From: Enterocytospora artemiae
Lineage: Eukaryota; Microsporidia
NCBI GenBank assembly: GCA_038659295.1
Contig: JASNGC010000001.1
Location: 730,580-794,579 of the forward strand
Direction: 5' to 3'
DNA: 64,000 nt
Part shown: piece by piece, positions 40,506-50,115 of the stretch
How the letters are laid out: every line of letters begins with the position of its first letter
How positions within the stretch are numbered: the first letter of the stretch is position 1
Notes under the pieces: generated by a model
Database searches by the model: none
What the model was told of the DNA's origin: nothing
What the model saw: the letters and a program-made list of their open reading frames with translations, nothing else
Translations under genes and position numbers: made by a program

Positions 40506-42866
40506 ATGGAAGATTATGAGAGCGTAAATAAGGAAATTCAGAGTTTTATTGCTTCAAAAAACAGTCGTTATAACCATGAGGGAGATGCAATTCATAAGCA
40601 TAATACAGACATAGAGCCCATATTAAATTCTTTGCTGCAAGTTTACAGCGAAATAAATATGCACTTAAAAAATAACAATGCAGAAGGCTTAAAGGATGTA
40701 ATTCTGAAAAGCGATATTAAGATGAATATGGTGGCCGAAACACTTTTAGAAACTTTGAGAAAGACTATTTCAGAGAGAAATCAATTACAAGATGAAAGTG
40801 CCAAGATTGAAAAACAAAAGTTAGAATTGGAAGAAGAGTTTACAAAGAATAAAATACATCTAGCCAAACTGGAAAGTGAGGTTGAGTACAAGATGAATAG
40901 TGTTTCTGAGTTGAATCGAATTATCAAGGACCAAAAGGATAAGATTATAGAGTTCAAAGATGATATTCAAAAAATGAAAAATGAGGTGAATGTCTATAGG
41001 GTTAAACTAGAGGAATTGGAAAGCCTAAGAAAAAGATCAATCGAACGATTTGATGTTTATGAAAAAGAACTGAGCGAAATTAATAGAATAAATGCAGAAA
41101 TCGAAGATAAGCTTAAAAAGGCTAATCTTGAAAAAAAAGAAGAAGAAAATAAAAACTCTCATATTAAAACCAGACAGGTTGAAATGGAGCAAATGGTCGA
41201 AATGTTAGAAAAGAAGCTGGAATTAAAAGATCACAACTTGACCCTGTGTAATTCTGAGTTGAGCAAGTTAATAGTTGAAAACAAAAAGTTTTCTGCAGAA
41301 AATGAAAAATATAGGAGTAATGCCATTTATTACGAGAATTTATACAACAATTTAAATTCTCAAAATTCATATTTGAATAGCCAACTCAATAAAATCATTC
41401 AAAATGAGGAATATTCTAAGGATAAGGTAAAATACGTTGAAAAGTTTAAGAGAAAAATCAAAAAATACAAGAAGAAGGCCAAAATGCTTAAAAATGATAA
41501 TGATAGAATTCAAGAGGAATTTGATGAGATTAAGGATAAATTAGAAGACAAGAATTTCAATTATTCCCCTTCAGATACTACGGAAGTATTACACACGAAA
41601 ATTGAAGAATTAATTAATAAGAATAGAGAATATAAAGCGAAAATCTCCGAGCTTGAAAAAGAGAAAAAAAAACATAGTTTTAAGCAATCCTTCAATAACG
41701 ATGCATTTCATATGAAAGATGAAGATCGTTACAAATCGAAGACATATGGGGAGCCAAATCCTCGCAAAATAAAATATGACTCATCATTACTTCAACGTAA
41801 AGACAATGAATTATATAGACAAGATTTTCCAATAACAGATATATATTCAAATCGATACCCTCTTGAAAAGTCAATTTATAGCTCTTTTGAAGATGCCAAT
41901 CGTTTCCAAAATAATAGAAAGTCTCATAACATACAAAATATAGCTAATCATCCAAATAGCGATACTAAGGTTTATTCTAATTATAACGAGGCTGTAGTAT
42001 CCTCAGGACCTCCTTATAAAGAATCTTTGGACAAAAATAACAATAATTTTAACGTATCTTTACCAATTAAAAACCCTAAAAATACTAGTTCGAATGAAGG
42101 GATGTCTACGGGCTCAAGAGAAGCACCATTGAATGATTTGGAGTTTAATAATGCTAAGCTTGAAAATCAGTATAACTTAGGGACAGGAAGCTCTATAAAT
42201 GTCCCCTCTAGGTTTTATCCACATTTTAATGAGCAAGCTGTAAAGTCTTCAACTTCCTATAATCCCGTTCAGACCGACCTTAATTATAGTTCTCCAATAG
42301 TTAATAATATCTATTCAACAACCCCCCAAACAGATCCGTATAAAAATATACCAGGTGGCTTTATAGATAAAGATGAGAGTATTGAAAATGAGTCTGCCAT
42401 TGAAACTCAACTCCAGCACACATATGATTTCAAAAAAGATTTTTCCAACTATAATACGTCTCATGCTAATCCTGTTCCGGGAACTCCAGTACGTTTAGAC
42501 ACTGCAACAAAAAAAGAACTTGTTGAACAGTTAACCAAGCTATCAACTATTGCCGATGTAGTGAAATCTCAAGAAAAGCCCAAGAGAAAGTATGTAAGAA
42601 AATCACAGGTTGAAGGTAAGAATAGTGCTCACCAAGATATTGATGAAAGTTCTACGGAATCTGTTAAAACATTCCATACTACTTCCACACTTAGAGATAT
42701 GATGACAAGAACTGATAAACTTCAACAAAAATTCGAAAACTTGGAGCATCAGCTCGCTGGTATTCAAGATGGGGAAGATACAAATATACTAAGAGATAAA
42801 ATTAAAACTTACAATAACTATTACAGCGACATAAATGTTGAGGATGGAGACTCAGAAATTTTTTAA
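40506..42866 (+). CDS. Coiled-coil protein, unknown function
   Basis: A 786-residue protein. Residues about 75-400 form a long Lys/Glu/Leu coiled coil, ending in a very basic stretch (KFKRKIKKYKKKAKMLK). The following 300 residues are Asn/Ser/Tyr-rich and probably disordered. Near the C-terminus KPKRKYVRKSQ could bind nucleic acid, and a final helix (MTRTDKLQQKFENLEHQL) may dimerise. The ATG at 40506 lacks the CCC motif. It could be a spindle-pole or polar-tube-associated scaffold, but no family evidence supports either. The stop lies only 32 bp before the SBDS start. Confidence 0.7.
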   Translation: MEDYESVNKEIQSFIASKNSRYNHEGDAIHKHNTDIEPILNSLLQVYSEINMHLKNNNAEGLKDVILKSDIKMNMVAETLLETLRKTISERNQLQDESAKIEKQKLELEEEFTKNKIHLAKLESEVEYKMNSVSELNRIIKDQKDKIIEFKDDIQKMKNEVNVYRVKLEELESLRKRSIERFDVYEKELSEINRINAEIEDKLKKANLEKKEEENKNSHIKTRQVEMEQMVEMLEKKLELKDHNLTLCNSELSKLIVENKKFSAENEKYRSNAIYYENLYNNLNSQNSYLNSQLNKIIQNEEYSKDKVKYVEKFKRKIKKYKKKAKMLKNDNDRIQEEFDEIKDKLEDKNFNYSPSDTTEVLHTKIEELINKNREYKAKISELEKEKKKHSFKQSFNNDAFHMKDEDRYKSKTYGEPNPRKIKYDSSLLQRKDNELYRQDFPITDIYSNRYPLEKSIYSSFEDANRFQNNRKSHNIQNIANHPNSDTKVYSNYNEAVVSSGPPYKESLDKNNNNFNVSLPIKNPKNTSSNEGMSTGSREAPLNDLEFNNAKLENQYNLGTGSSINVPSRFYPHFNEQAVKSSTSYNPVQTDLNYSSPIVNNIYSTTPQTDPYKNIPGGFIDKDESIENESAIETQLQHTYDFKKDFSNYNTSHANPVPGTPVRLDTATKKELVEQLTKLSTIADVVKSQEKPKRKYVRKSQVEGKNSAHQDIDESSTESVKTFHTTSTLRDMMTRTDKLQQKFENLEHQLAGIQDGEDTNILRDKIKTYNNYYSDINVEDGDSEIF

Positions 42867-42898
42867 TTTTGTAAAGTATATCTTTCCACCCATTTTTC

Positions 42899-43684
42899 AT
42901 GTTTCTTCCGGAAAACAATAGAAAAATGGTAAATATATCGGTTGTTACATTAAAAAGAAACAACAGGCGTTATGAACTTGCTGTGTATCCAAATAAATTG
43001 TATGAGTTTCACAATAACTCTAATATTGATCTGTCAACCATTTTACATACTTTTGATATTTATTGTAGTATTTCAACGGGAGAAAAAGCATCTTGGGATA
43101 GTCTTGAGGAGTTAAAAGACGAAATAAAATCCAAGACCGCCATACACAAGGAAGAATCATCTTTGCAGGTTTTATCTAAAGCTCAGGAGATGTGTGATAA
43201 ACAATTTGAAAAATGCAGTGAGAATGAACATTTGAATTTAATCAAATATATCCTTAAAAATGGTCATGAAAGAAAACATTTAGAGACAAAAACATATGAA
43301 CTTCAACAAATAGAAAAGTCTATAATTGATATAGTCCAGCATAAAGTAAAATATAATGGAAGCTTCTTGAGCAAAGAGTTACTATTAAAGTATATCAAAT
43401 CCGTTTGGAGAATTAATTTAACAGAGCCAAAGAAACAAGTTGGAGGAATTATTAAAAATCTCGAAGAGATTGGATTTGAGAGAATTTCCTATAAAATTCG
43501 TGTTAATAAGAACGATATCCCTATTTTGAATGAGCTTTTTTCGAAGTGCATTGCCAAAGATTTGTCTGATTTTATCCTAGTTAAAAGTGATATTCTTCCA
43601 GATTTTGTTAATTATTGTAACCGGAGCAATATTAAATTTGTAATAATGAAGGATGTTGAGGAAGAATCAGAAGATATTTGCTAA
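42899..43684 (+). CDS. SDO1: SBDS/Sdo1 ribosome maturation factor
   Basis: Factor that, with an EF2-like GTPase, releases Tif6/eIF6 from the 60S subunit. The 261-residue length is close to the family norm of about 250. The N-terminal FYSH domain has VVTLKRNNRRYELAVYPNK, LSTILHTFDIYCSISTG and the ASWDSLEEL block. The central three-helix domain and the C-terminal ferredoxin-like domain (EEIGFERISYKIRV, ILPDFVNYC) follow in order. The first ATG (42899) has CCC seven bases upstream; an internal ATG ten residues on (MVNISVV) is a possible alternative. It sits closely downstream of the coiled-coil gene at 40506. Confidence 0.88.
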   Translation: MFLPENNRKMVNISVVTLKRNNRRYELAVYPNKLYEFHNNSNIDLSTILHTFDIYCSISTGEKASWDSLEELKDEIKSKTAIHKEESSLQVLSKAQEMCDKQFEKCSENEHLNLIKYILKNGHERKHLETKTYELQQIEKSIIDIVQHKVKYNGSFLSKELLLKYIKSVWRINLTEPKKQVGGIIKNLEEIGFERISYKIRVNKNDIPILNELFSKCIAKDLSDFILVKSDILPDFVNYCNRSNIKFVIMKDVEEESEDIC

Positions 43685-43874
43685 ATTTTATGAATAATTT
43701 ATTGGAAACTATCTTTATATTCTGCTTTTACAAATATCATTGCACATATTTCAAAGAATTAAATTTATAGATATTATGCAGTGGTTTTTACCATTCAAAA
43801 TTCTCTTGAATCTGAATTATCAATTAAAAAACATATAATTTGGTTGGCAAAAGCATATTTCATATGAATTTATT

Positions 43875-44558
43875 CTAAATCTTGGATAATTTCTCAGCTG
43901 AAACCTCACAGAACTCTCTATGAGCTTTTGCTAATCTTACTATCAGACCGTTAATAACCGACTGTCCAATAAAGTCATCCATTGCTTTCATAGTACTTTT
44001 GGAATGGGAATCTAATTTTGATTCGAGTCTCTCCCTTACATCGTCCTTATGAATATTATCCTGCTGCATTTCTTCTAAATCATATCGAGTATCAGACACT
44101 GTTTTTCTTTGCATGTCGATCTGCTTCGACTTCTTCTTTAATAATCCTAACTCCTGTATAATATCCGATAACTTCTCATTCATTGTTCTCTTTGCCTGAG
44201 CAATATTTTCATAGGCACTAGCAAAGTTATTACAAACTTCCTTTAATTTTTTATCAGATACAGAATTTCCCAGTTGCATACCGACGAACGAAGTGTCGGT
44301 ATAGATATCATCTTTCTTTAAATACTTTATTTTCGCTGACTCTGCTATCATTGATGACCAATGAGAGAAGTTCTTTAATATGGTTCCTCCATACTCATAG
44401 TTTGATAAGCTCTTAACAACAGCTTCAAGAAACTCAATTTGGTCTCTTACTTTCTTATACTGATCATTTATTCTTTCATAGTTCTCTGGTAGCTTAGTAT
44501 TTATGTAGTCTAGCTTCTTTATTTTTCTTTGTACATACCTCTTTGCATCATTAATCAT
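43875..44558 (-). CDS. BAR-like protein (Gvp36-type)
   Basis: A 227-residue all-helical protein. The segment INTKLPENYERINDQYKKV, plus FLEAVVKSLSNYEYGG, resembles the LP.DY..LE.+V..L....L..T..YE...Y pattern of fungal Gvp36 BAR-domain proteins, which bind curved membranes in Golgi/endosomal traffic. The downstream helices (FASAYENIAQAKRTMNEKL; IHKDDVRERLESKLDSHSK) fit BAR helices 2 and 3. CCCC lies three bases before the ATG. The assignment is by pattern; a general coiled-coil protein is the alternative. Confidence 0.65.
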   Translation of the reverse strand: MINDAKRYVQRKIKKLDYINTKLPENYERINDQYKKVRDQIEFLEAVVKSLSNYEYGGTILKNFSHWSSMIAESAKIKYLKKDDIYTDTSFVGMQLGNSVSDKKLKEVCNNFASAYENIAQAKRTMNEKLSDIIQELGLLKKKSKQIDMQRKTVSDTRYDLEEMQQDNIHKDDVRERLESKLDSHSKSTMKAMDDFIGQSVINGLIVRLAKAHREFCEVSAEKLSKI

Positions 44559-45020
44559 TCAGGGGAAGAGCAAAGAAAATTTTAGATGTAATGCAACAAA
44601 TCATATTCAAAGGAGAAATATTTTTTATAAGTTAATTATCTATTGGTAATGTAGCTAGCTAGGGGCAATTAGCAACTTTTGAAGGGAAGAACAAGCTTAC
44701 AACAAATTAAACAAAAAACCATTACATAAGAATTCATTTTAAAATATTTTATTTGTTAGGTATTTTTATTAAATTAATAGCTACATAAAAAACAATGTCC
44801 TAGAATTACTGAGCCCTTTAAAAAGTAGGTAAACTGTATGCATGTTTCTCCAAAATTACATCAAGATATATATCTAGCGATCGTCGATATGTCATTTAAA
44901 GTTATTTTCATATATTATACAATTTCAAAAACTTCATTTGGTCAATTTATCTTTCCTATATTACTAGAAATGAAACTCATTGTCAAAATATCACTTTCTA
45001 AAAGATTTGACTCATGAAAT
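44559..45020. other. Intergenic, nothing seen
   Basis: AT-rich spacer between two minus-strand genes. No ORF, repeat or RNA gene was recognised. Confidence 0.5.
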
Positions 45021-46319
45021 TTACCAATCGACATTAAAACTTTTCTTCTTCCCAGTTTTATATTCTCTCTCTAGAGATGGGACATACTCTGTTCCTCCTG
45101 CTACAAAACATAGTTCTTGAGAAATTTTTTTTAATTTGGTATCCTGATTCCAACTTTTTCCATCTAATTTTTCGGATTCTGCAACTTTTATTTGGGCAGG
45201 ACCAAAAAAACAACCATTTTTACAAATCCTAAGTATATGCGAGCTTCTAATAGCCTCTGAATTTTTACTATACATTTTCAACATCGTTATGCACTGTTCT
45301 AAACCGCTTATTATATGATTTGGTTCTGTATGAAATACTACTTGTTTGGAAAGGGCAGTGCCATTACTTTCTGCTTTACATTGGATGCCAATCTCTGGGA
45401 TCAGATGCATTAATTCTATTTTATTGAATTTCATTGTGATTGTAGGATCTTCCATACTATTATCACCTTCATTATACTGCTTTTTGATTTTCAATATATC
45501 TCCAACAATAGTATTTGCACTCTGCACCTCGATAATCTCTTTGAGCAATTCATCAGAATCTATGACTTCCCAGAAGTCTCGAGTACCTACAAAAAATATA
45601 TTGTCATTTGTTAGTTCATATTTTTTATCGTAGCATTGACTTACTACAATTATTTTTCTTTTAGATGACCTACCTTGGTTTATGTTATCCATAGAATTAA
45701 TTGATTTACTTTCTGTATCAGTATCATCAATAGCCCATTTCATTGCCATTTGTAAGGGTGTTGGTGCTTTATTCAAAAACTTTACCAATTTCGGATAAAC
45801 TCTTTCAATATATAACACAATTGCTGGGCACTCTGCATCAATTCGAAAGGCTTCCGAAGATAAACTCAGGTTTTCAGGTAAAGATGAGTCTTTTTGAAAT
45901 CCTATCATTTTTTCTTCATTGGTCGAACTTGTTTGAATATATTTATTATTTATTCCCATAGATATCGAAGCACTATTACTATCTCTAGTCTCCATGTTAA
46001 AAAATTTGAAGTATGAATAGTCTATTATTTTGCATTTGTTATATTTACTTTTTAGGTATCTAATTAAACCAAGTTCAAAATCTTCTAACGAATTAATTTT
46101 ATCCTTGCTTTCTGTACAAGAATAGACAATAGACATTCTTTGGAAAATATTATATTTTACGAATGGTGAAAGAATAAATGTTGTTGGAATGTTAAGATCT
46201 ATCAGACAATGTTTATCCGGTGAAAATAATTCTGATTCATTATCCGTTATACATCCACTACAAGCCAAGCAATCTGTTAATGAGATAGAAGAAGGATCTG
46301 GAAGAATACATTTGGACAT
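45021..46319 (-). CDS. NAR1: Nar1-type iron-hydrogenase-like CIA factor
   Basis: Essential cytosolic Fe-S protein assembly factor related to [Fe] hydrogenases. The 432-residue protein starts with SISLTDCLACSGCIT: Cys4, Cys17, Cys20 and Cys23 correspond to the N-terminal cluster ligands. H-cluster-type motifs follow: CPAIVLYIERVYPKLVKFL (with P-x-Q in TPLQMA), VVSQCYDKKYEL, and CKNGCFFGPAQI near the C-terminus. The C-terminus ends in Trp as Nar1 proteins do (NVDW). It is shorter than yeast Nar1 (491). It fits microsporidia that keep mitosomal/cytosolic Fe-S assembly. ACCATAA precedes the ATG. Confidence 0.9.
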   Translation of the reverse strand: MSKCILPDPSSISLTDCLACSGCITDNESELFSPDKHCLIDLNIPTTFILSPFVKYNIFQRMSIVYSCTESKDKINSLEDFELGLIRYLKSKYNKCKIIDYSYFKFFNMETRDSNSASISMGINNKYIQTSSTNEEKMIGFQKDSSLPENLSLSSEAFRIDAECPAIVLYIERVYPKLVKFLNKAPTPLQMAMKWAIDDTDTESKSINSMDNINQGRSSKRKIIVVSQCYDKKYELTNDNIFFVGTRDFWEVIDSDELLKEIIEVQSANTIVGDILKIKKQYNEGDNSMEDPTITMKFNKIELMHLIPEIGIQCKAESNGTALSKQVVFHTEPNHIISGLEQCITMLKMYSKNSEAIRSSHILRICKNGCFFGPAQIKVAESEKLDGKSWNQDTKLKKISQELCFVAGGTEYVPSLEREYKTGKKKSFNVDW

Positions 46320-47397
46320 TTATGGTACAAAAAACCTACTTTTTCTTTTAGAATATTACTTGAAATGGGTGGTATAAAATATACTTTCAAATATCAAAAT
46401 TTTTAAAAAATAATTTAAATAATGCTCAGCTAGTTATATTCAGATAAAATCCACGTTTTATATCTTATCTTTGGCAAGAAAATCTCAATAATCTCTTATT
46501 TATATTTAAATTGAAAATAATTACAAAAAATAAATTGTCTTAAACTTTTACATCTTTTTTATATGAATAAACGGAACTAATACATTCTAACATGATGAAT
46601 TAAAACCAATTAACATATTAACAATATTATCGAGTGAAACAATCCTGAATATATAAAGAGTTTAGTATATTTCGACTATATACTTATTTTATATCAAAAA
46701 ATTTAACAGCTGAAATATGACTGAGTTTTAACAAACTCTTTACCTCTGCTTATTGGACATCCACGGATACTAAATACAACCTGAAAATTAAGTGTATTTT
46801 TGAATTTTCATATTAGAATAAAAGTATCCAAGTTACAAAACTAGAAAAATTGAGTTAACATTAGAAAATAATTGGTATCTTAGAATATTTTAATAAATTG
46901 CAAAGTATGGCTTTGTTATGTCAATATTTAATATGTCGAATAGTGTAAAATTCATGTTAATAAATATTAGACTAGAATTAATATTGGGGTTATAAAAATG
47001 AAGTCAATTGATTCCTCAGCGTCAAACAATTTATATTCACTACTAGATTAATCTACTATCTAGAATTCACCTACTGGCTTATTTAGAGTCATCTCTTTTG
47101 ATCTTTTGAAGTGGAATTTCGGATAATACGCAGTCTTGTTAATTCAATTATAACTCAAAAATTAAACAAATGATGATAATTTCAAGGCTTGAAAATATAT
47201 CCTAGTACAACATATTTATCATATATCTAGAAGTAATATTACTGATACAGTTTAAGGAAAGGGGTAAGATTCATAAACAATATACATATTGATGTAGTTG
47301 TTATATTATGTAATACCTTATCAATATCTTGGAAAGATATATTAGTGATGTTAAGGGGGAAGAGGAGTAATAAATAGAGACATTAGCACCGGTATCC
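46320..47397. other. Gene-free boundary kilobase
   Basis: More than 1 kb of AT-rich DNA with no credible ORF or RNA gene. It separates the conserved single-copy genes from the repeat-rich chromosome end. Confidence 0.5.
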
Positions 47398-48372
47398 ATG
47401 AGATACCGCTATCAGCCATTCTACAGTTTGTTGTTTCTGGATCAAGTGCTTTCGGAAATATCAATGGACCAGATAGCCAAGGTAATTGGCATGGAAAAAT
47501 ATGAAAGTATGAGAAAAACAATTCTCAATCCAATGTTTGGATATTTATGGTTGAGAAACTGTGGACCCAACTTACGAAGGTATAATCCAGAAATTAAAGT
47601 TACGTATGAAAGTGGCAGAAGAGACTTTGGAGAAGATAAAAGCGATGATCCTTTTGTTAGTCTTATGATAGATCTATTCCCATCCCCAGCAGGCATATTG
47701 TGTCCTTTTAGAAATATGATGAATAATTTTGGGTATCACTATTTCTCCAAGATCACTGAGGAAAAAGCCAAAAAAGATAGATGTAACAAAGGCATAGAAG
47801 TGATGGCAGATGTATTTGTCAGAATGCTGACAGGAAGTGAAACAAATGTAGCCAGGTTGTCTGAGTCTAAACAAGACAAAATCAAATATACCGTTAATCG
47901 AATAATATACAATACCGGGATGGAATCCAAATCAGAATTGTTCAAGGGGAAGGAGAAAGAACTTAAGCTTCTTTTGATCCATGGGTTTATGGTCAAAGTA
48001 CTAGATTCCGAGGAAGAGTTGGGATTGTATCTCGATAAAATATTAGAGAAAATTGAGGATAAATCATACGAAATAGACGAATATGGTATGAGTGATCATT
48101 TCACAGAAACATTCAGTGAATTTTATAGGATTATTAACATATTTCCATATTCCAGAGTGAATACACCAGTTCCAATATACATAAGAAAAGATAATACATT
48201 TGATGAAACCAAAAAATTCACGGATTGTGCAGAAATAACACTACTTCATCTTTTCAACTGCTTATTCTGGGATATGGAAGGACAGCACTATTCATTAGAA
48301 CACCTGGGATTGGAAGAAAGTTTACCGTTGAAGAAATTCTGTAGAAATGTTGGAATAGAGAATTCACAATGA
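47398..48372 (+). CDS. Subtelomeric multicopy-family protein, N-terminal part
   Basis: A 324-residue ORF starting MRYRYQPFYSLLFLDQVLSE with ATG but no CCC motif. Blocks such as NPMFGYLWLRNCGPNLRRYNP, SPAGILCPFRNMMNNFGYH and CAEITLLHLFNCLFWDME look like conserved segments of a large uncharacterised microsporidian protein family I associate with chromosome ends; the name and extent are from memory and uncertain. The C-x-E-I-T-x-x-H-L-F-N element resembles similar motifs in other eukaryotic and bacterial proteins of unknown function. The ORF stops at 48372, but related-looking coding continues in other frames to about 49460, so it is probably the first part of a broken longer gene. Confidence 0.55.
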   Translation: MRYRYQPFYSLLFLDQVLSEISMDQIAKVIGMEKYESMRKTILNPMFGYLWLRNCGPNLRRYNPEIKVTYESGRRDFGEDKSDDPFVSLMIDLFPSPAGILCPFRNMMNNFGYHYFSKITEEKAKKDRCNKGIEVMADVFVRMLTGSETNVARLSESKQDKIKYTVNRIIYNTGMESKSELFKGKEKELKLLLIHGFMVKVLDSEEELGLYLDKILEKIEDKSYEIDEYGMSDHFTETFSEFYRIINIFPYSRVNTPVPIYIRKDNTFDETKKFTDCAEITLLHLFNCLFWDMEGQHYSLEHLGLEESLPLKKFCRNVGIENSQ

Positions 48373-48455
48373 CGGCAGACAGAAGAAAGGAATGGTCTAG
48401 GGTAGTACGAGGTTTAGGAGGGTATACGCCTAGGGATGAAGGGGAATATTTGATA

Positions 48456-48581
48456 GATGAGTGTGTATAAGAAGGTGATGAGTGTGTATAAGAAGGTGAT
48501 GAGTGTGTATAAGAAGGTGATGAGTGTGTATAAGAAGGTGATGAGTGTATATAAGAAGGTGATGAGTGTGTATAAGAAGGG
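48456..48581 (+). repeat. 21-bp minisatellite, 6 copies
   Basis: Six head-to-tail copies of GATGAGTGTGTATAAGAAGGT, with one G-to-A change in the fifth. One frame is open across it (48457-48588) and would encode a repeated heptapeptide MSVYKKV. It lies just after the 324-residue ORF and probably arose within its decaying 3' part. Confidence 0.9.
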
Positions 48582-48699
48582 TTGGTAAAGAATGAGGTGA
48601 GATGAGGAATGATAAGTATGATGAATGTGATTGTAATGGCTACGGAAGTATCTCCAGCAGATACAAGCTTAGAGGGGTTTTGGAGGAATATTAAATAAG

Positions 48700-49460
48700 T
48701 TTAGGGAATTGATTGATAGGCTAAAACATCGTAATTGTGAAGTTAAATGTGGAATCAAATCAATTAGAGGATTTACAAAGGACGACAGAAGAGATTGGGG
48801 ATACACCACTTACCTTTGGAAATACAATTAACCCGGGAGAGCTGGGAGAGGTCAAGATGGAGCTAAAAATTAGTAGTGGAAATTCTGCAATGCACTCTGT
48901 CTCGGATACTAAACTTACATTCAGTGGATATGAGAATGCAGCACCACCACATCCTATTGCATTGACCATGAAGTATCTGATGCTCTGTGATGAGAGATTT
49001 AACCTTACCATACCCGACGGTTTCTTCACAAATGTGTACAATAGAATGATCAACAACAACGAAGAGAAAATAGAAGTACTGGGATACTTGTTTGAACATA
49101 GTGATGGTAAAAAAAAAGTAGAATACTCAAATGAAATTACAAAGCAATACTAGGCACAGCAGAGTTAAGAGATGGAAGGACACAGAAGATGTTCTCACAA
49201 TTTGTACCAAAGAATGCATTATATATATGGTATAGTATATTTGATGTGTTTGTAGAGTGTAAACTAAAAGTAGTGGTTTGGAAGAGTATTGGGGAGAAGA
49301 GGTGTCCAAAGAGGTATCTAAAGAGGTATATAGATTGGAATTAGTTGATTTAGCAGGGTTTAGTAATAATGACATGGCTGGTGAAATATTAAAATATGTA
49401 CCATATGGACATTAAAGGTGAGGATTTGAATTGCTAGGAATAAGGAGGTATCACCTGTAG
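48700..49460 (+). pseudogene. Decayed 3' part of the subtelomeric gene
   Basis: An open frame from 48737 (GTG only) to 49153 encodes 138 residues with protein-like blocks (FSGYENAAPPHPIALTMKYL; RFNLTIPDGFFTNVYNRM). After its stop, another frame continues (ELRDGRTQKMFSQFVPKN, LYIWYSIFDVFVECKLKVV) to about 49340. The frame changes, missing ATG and proximity to the 47398 ORF indicate a broken, formerly longer gene of the same family. Confidence 0.5.
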
Positions 49461-49558
49461 TTGATTTACTTGGTAAGGCAGACTTGAATAGTTTGGAATT
49501 TGAAGTGGCACAGTGGGGTTACAGAGAACGTTGAAGGATAGAAATTTAACGGAAATTT

Positions 49559-49811
49559 AACGGATAGTATGAAGATGATTTAACGGATAATGTGAAGATG
49601 ATTTAACGGATAGTATGAAGATGATTTAACGGATAGTATGAAGATGATTTAACGGATAATGTGAAGATGATTTAACGGATAGTATGAAGATGATTTAACG
49701 GATAATGTGAAGATGATTTAACGGATAGTATGAAGATGATTTAACGGATAATGTGAAGATGATTTAACGGATAGTATGAAGATGATTTAACGGATAGTAT
49801 GAAGATGATTA
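49559..49811 (+). repeat. 23-bp minisatellite, 11 copies
   Basis: Eleven tandem copies of AACGGATAGTATGAAGATG plus ATTT. Copies 2, 5, 7 and 9 carry ATAATGTG in place of ATAGTATG, giving a partly alternating higher-order pattern. A partial copy precedes the array (about 49541). It sits about 300 bp upstream of the LSU rRNA. Confidence 0.9.
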
Positions 49812-50115
49812 ATTTTTGAATATGGCTCATAAGTGAGAAAATATAGTTGATGTAGCCATTATAATGAAGTGCTCAAATGATTGAGGAGTTAAGAAAGAGC
49901 AGAACGTATTGAATGCGAAATACTAATAGGATATTCTGTACTAGGATTGTGTGTGTTGTGTGTATGTTGTATACATGTAGTATTGTGTGTGTGTTATGCA
50001 GTATATGGGTTAATTTAGCGCACGTTGGGGAGGGTGGGTAGGGACGTGTGGGGGGAAGCCCCTGCATGTGAGATATTGGTATTGTTTGTTGTGGTGTGCG
50101 CAAGTGCATGACGAT
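49812..50115. promoter_or_regulatory. Probable rDNA promoter/external spacer
   Basis: Spacer upstream of the LSU rRNA with TG-rich runs (about 49945-50000) and a G-rich stretch (about 50020-50062). It should contain the Pol I start by position. No specific element could be defined. Confidence 0.35.
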
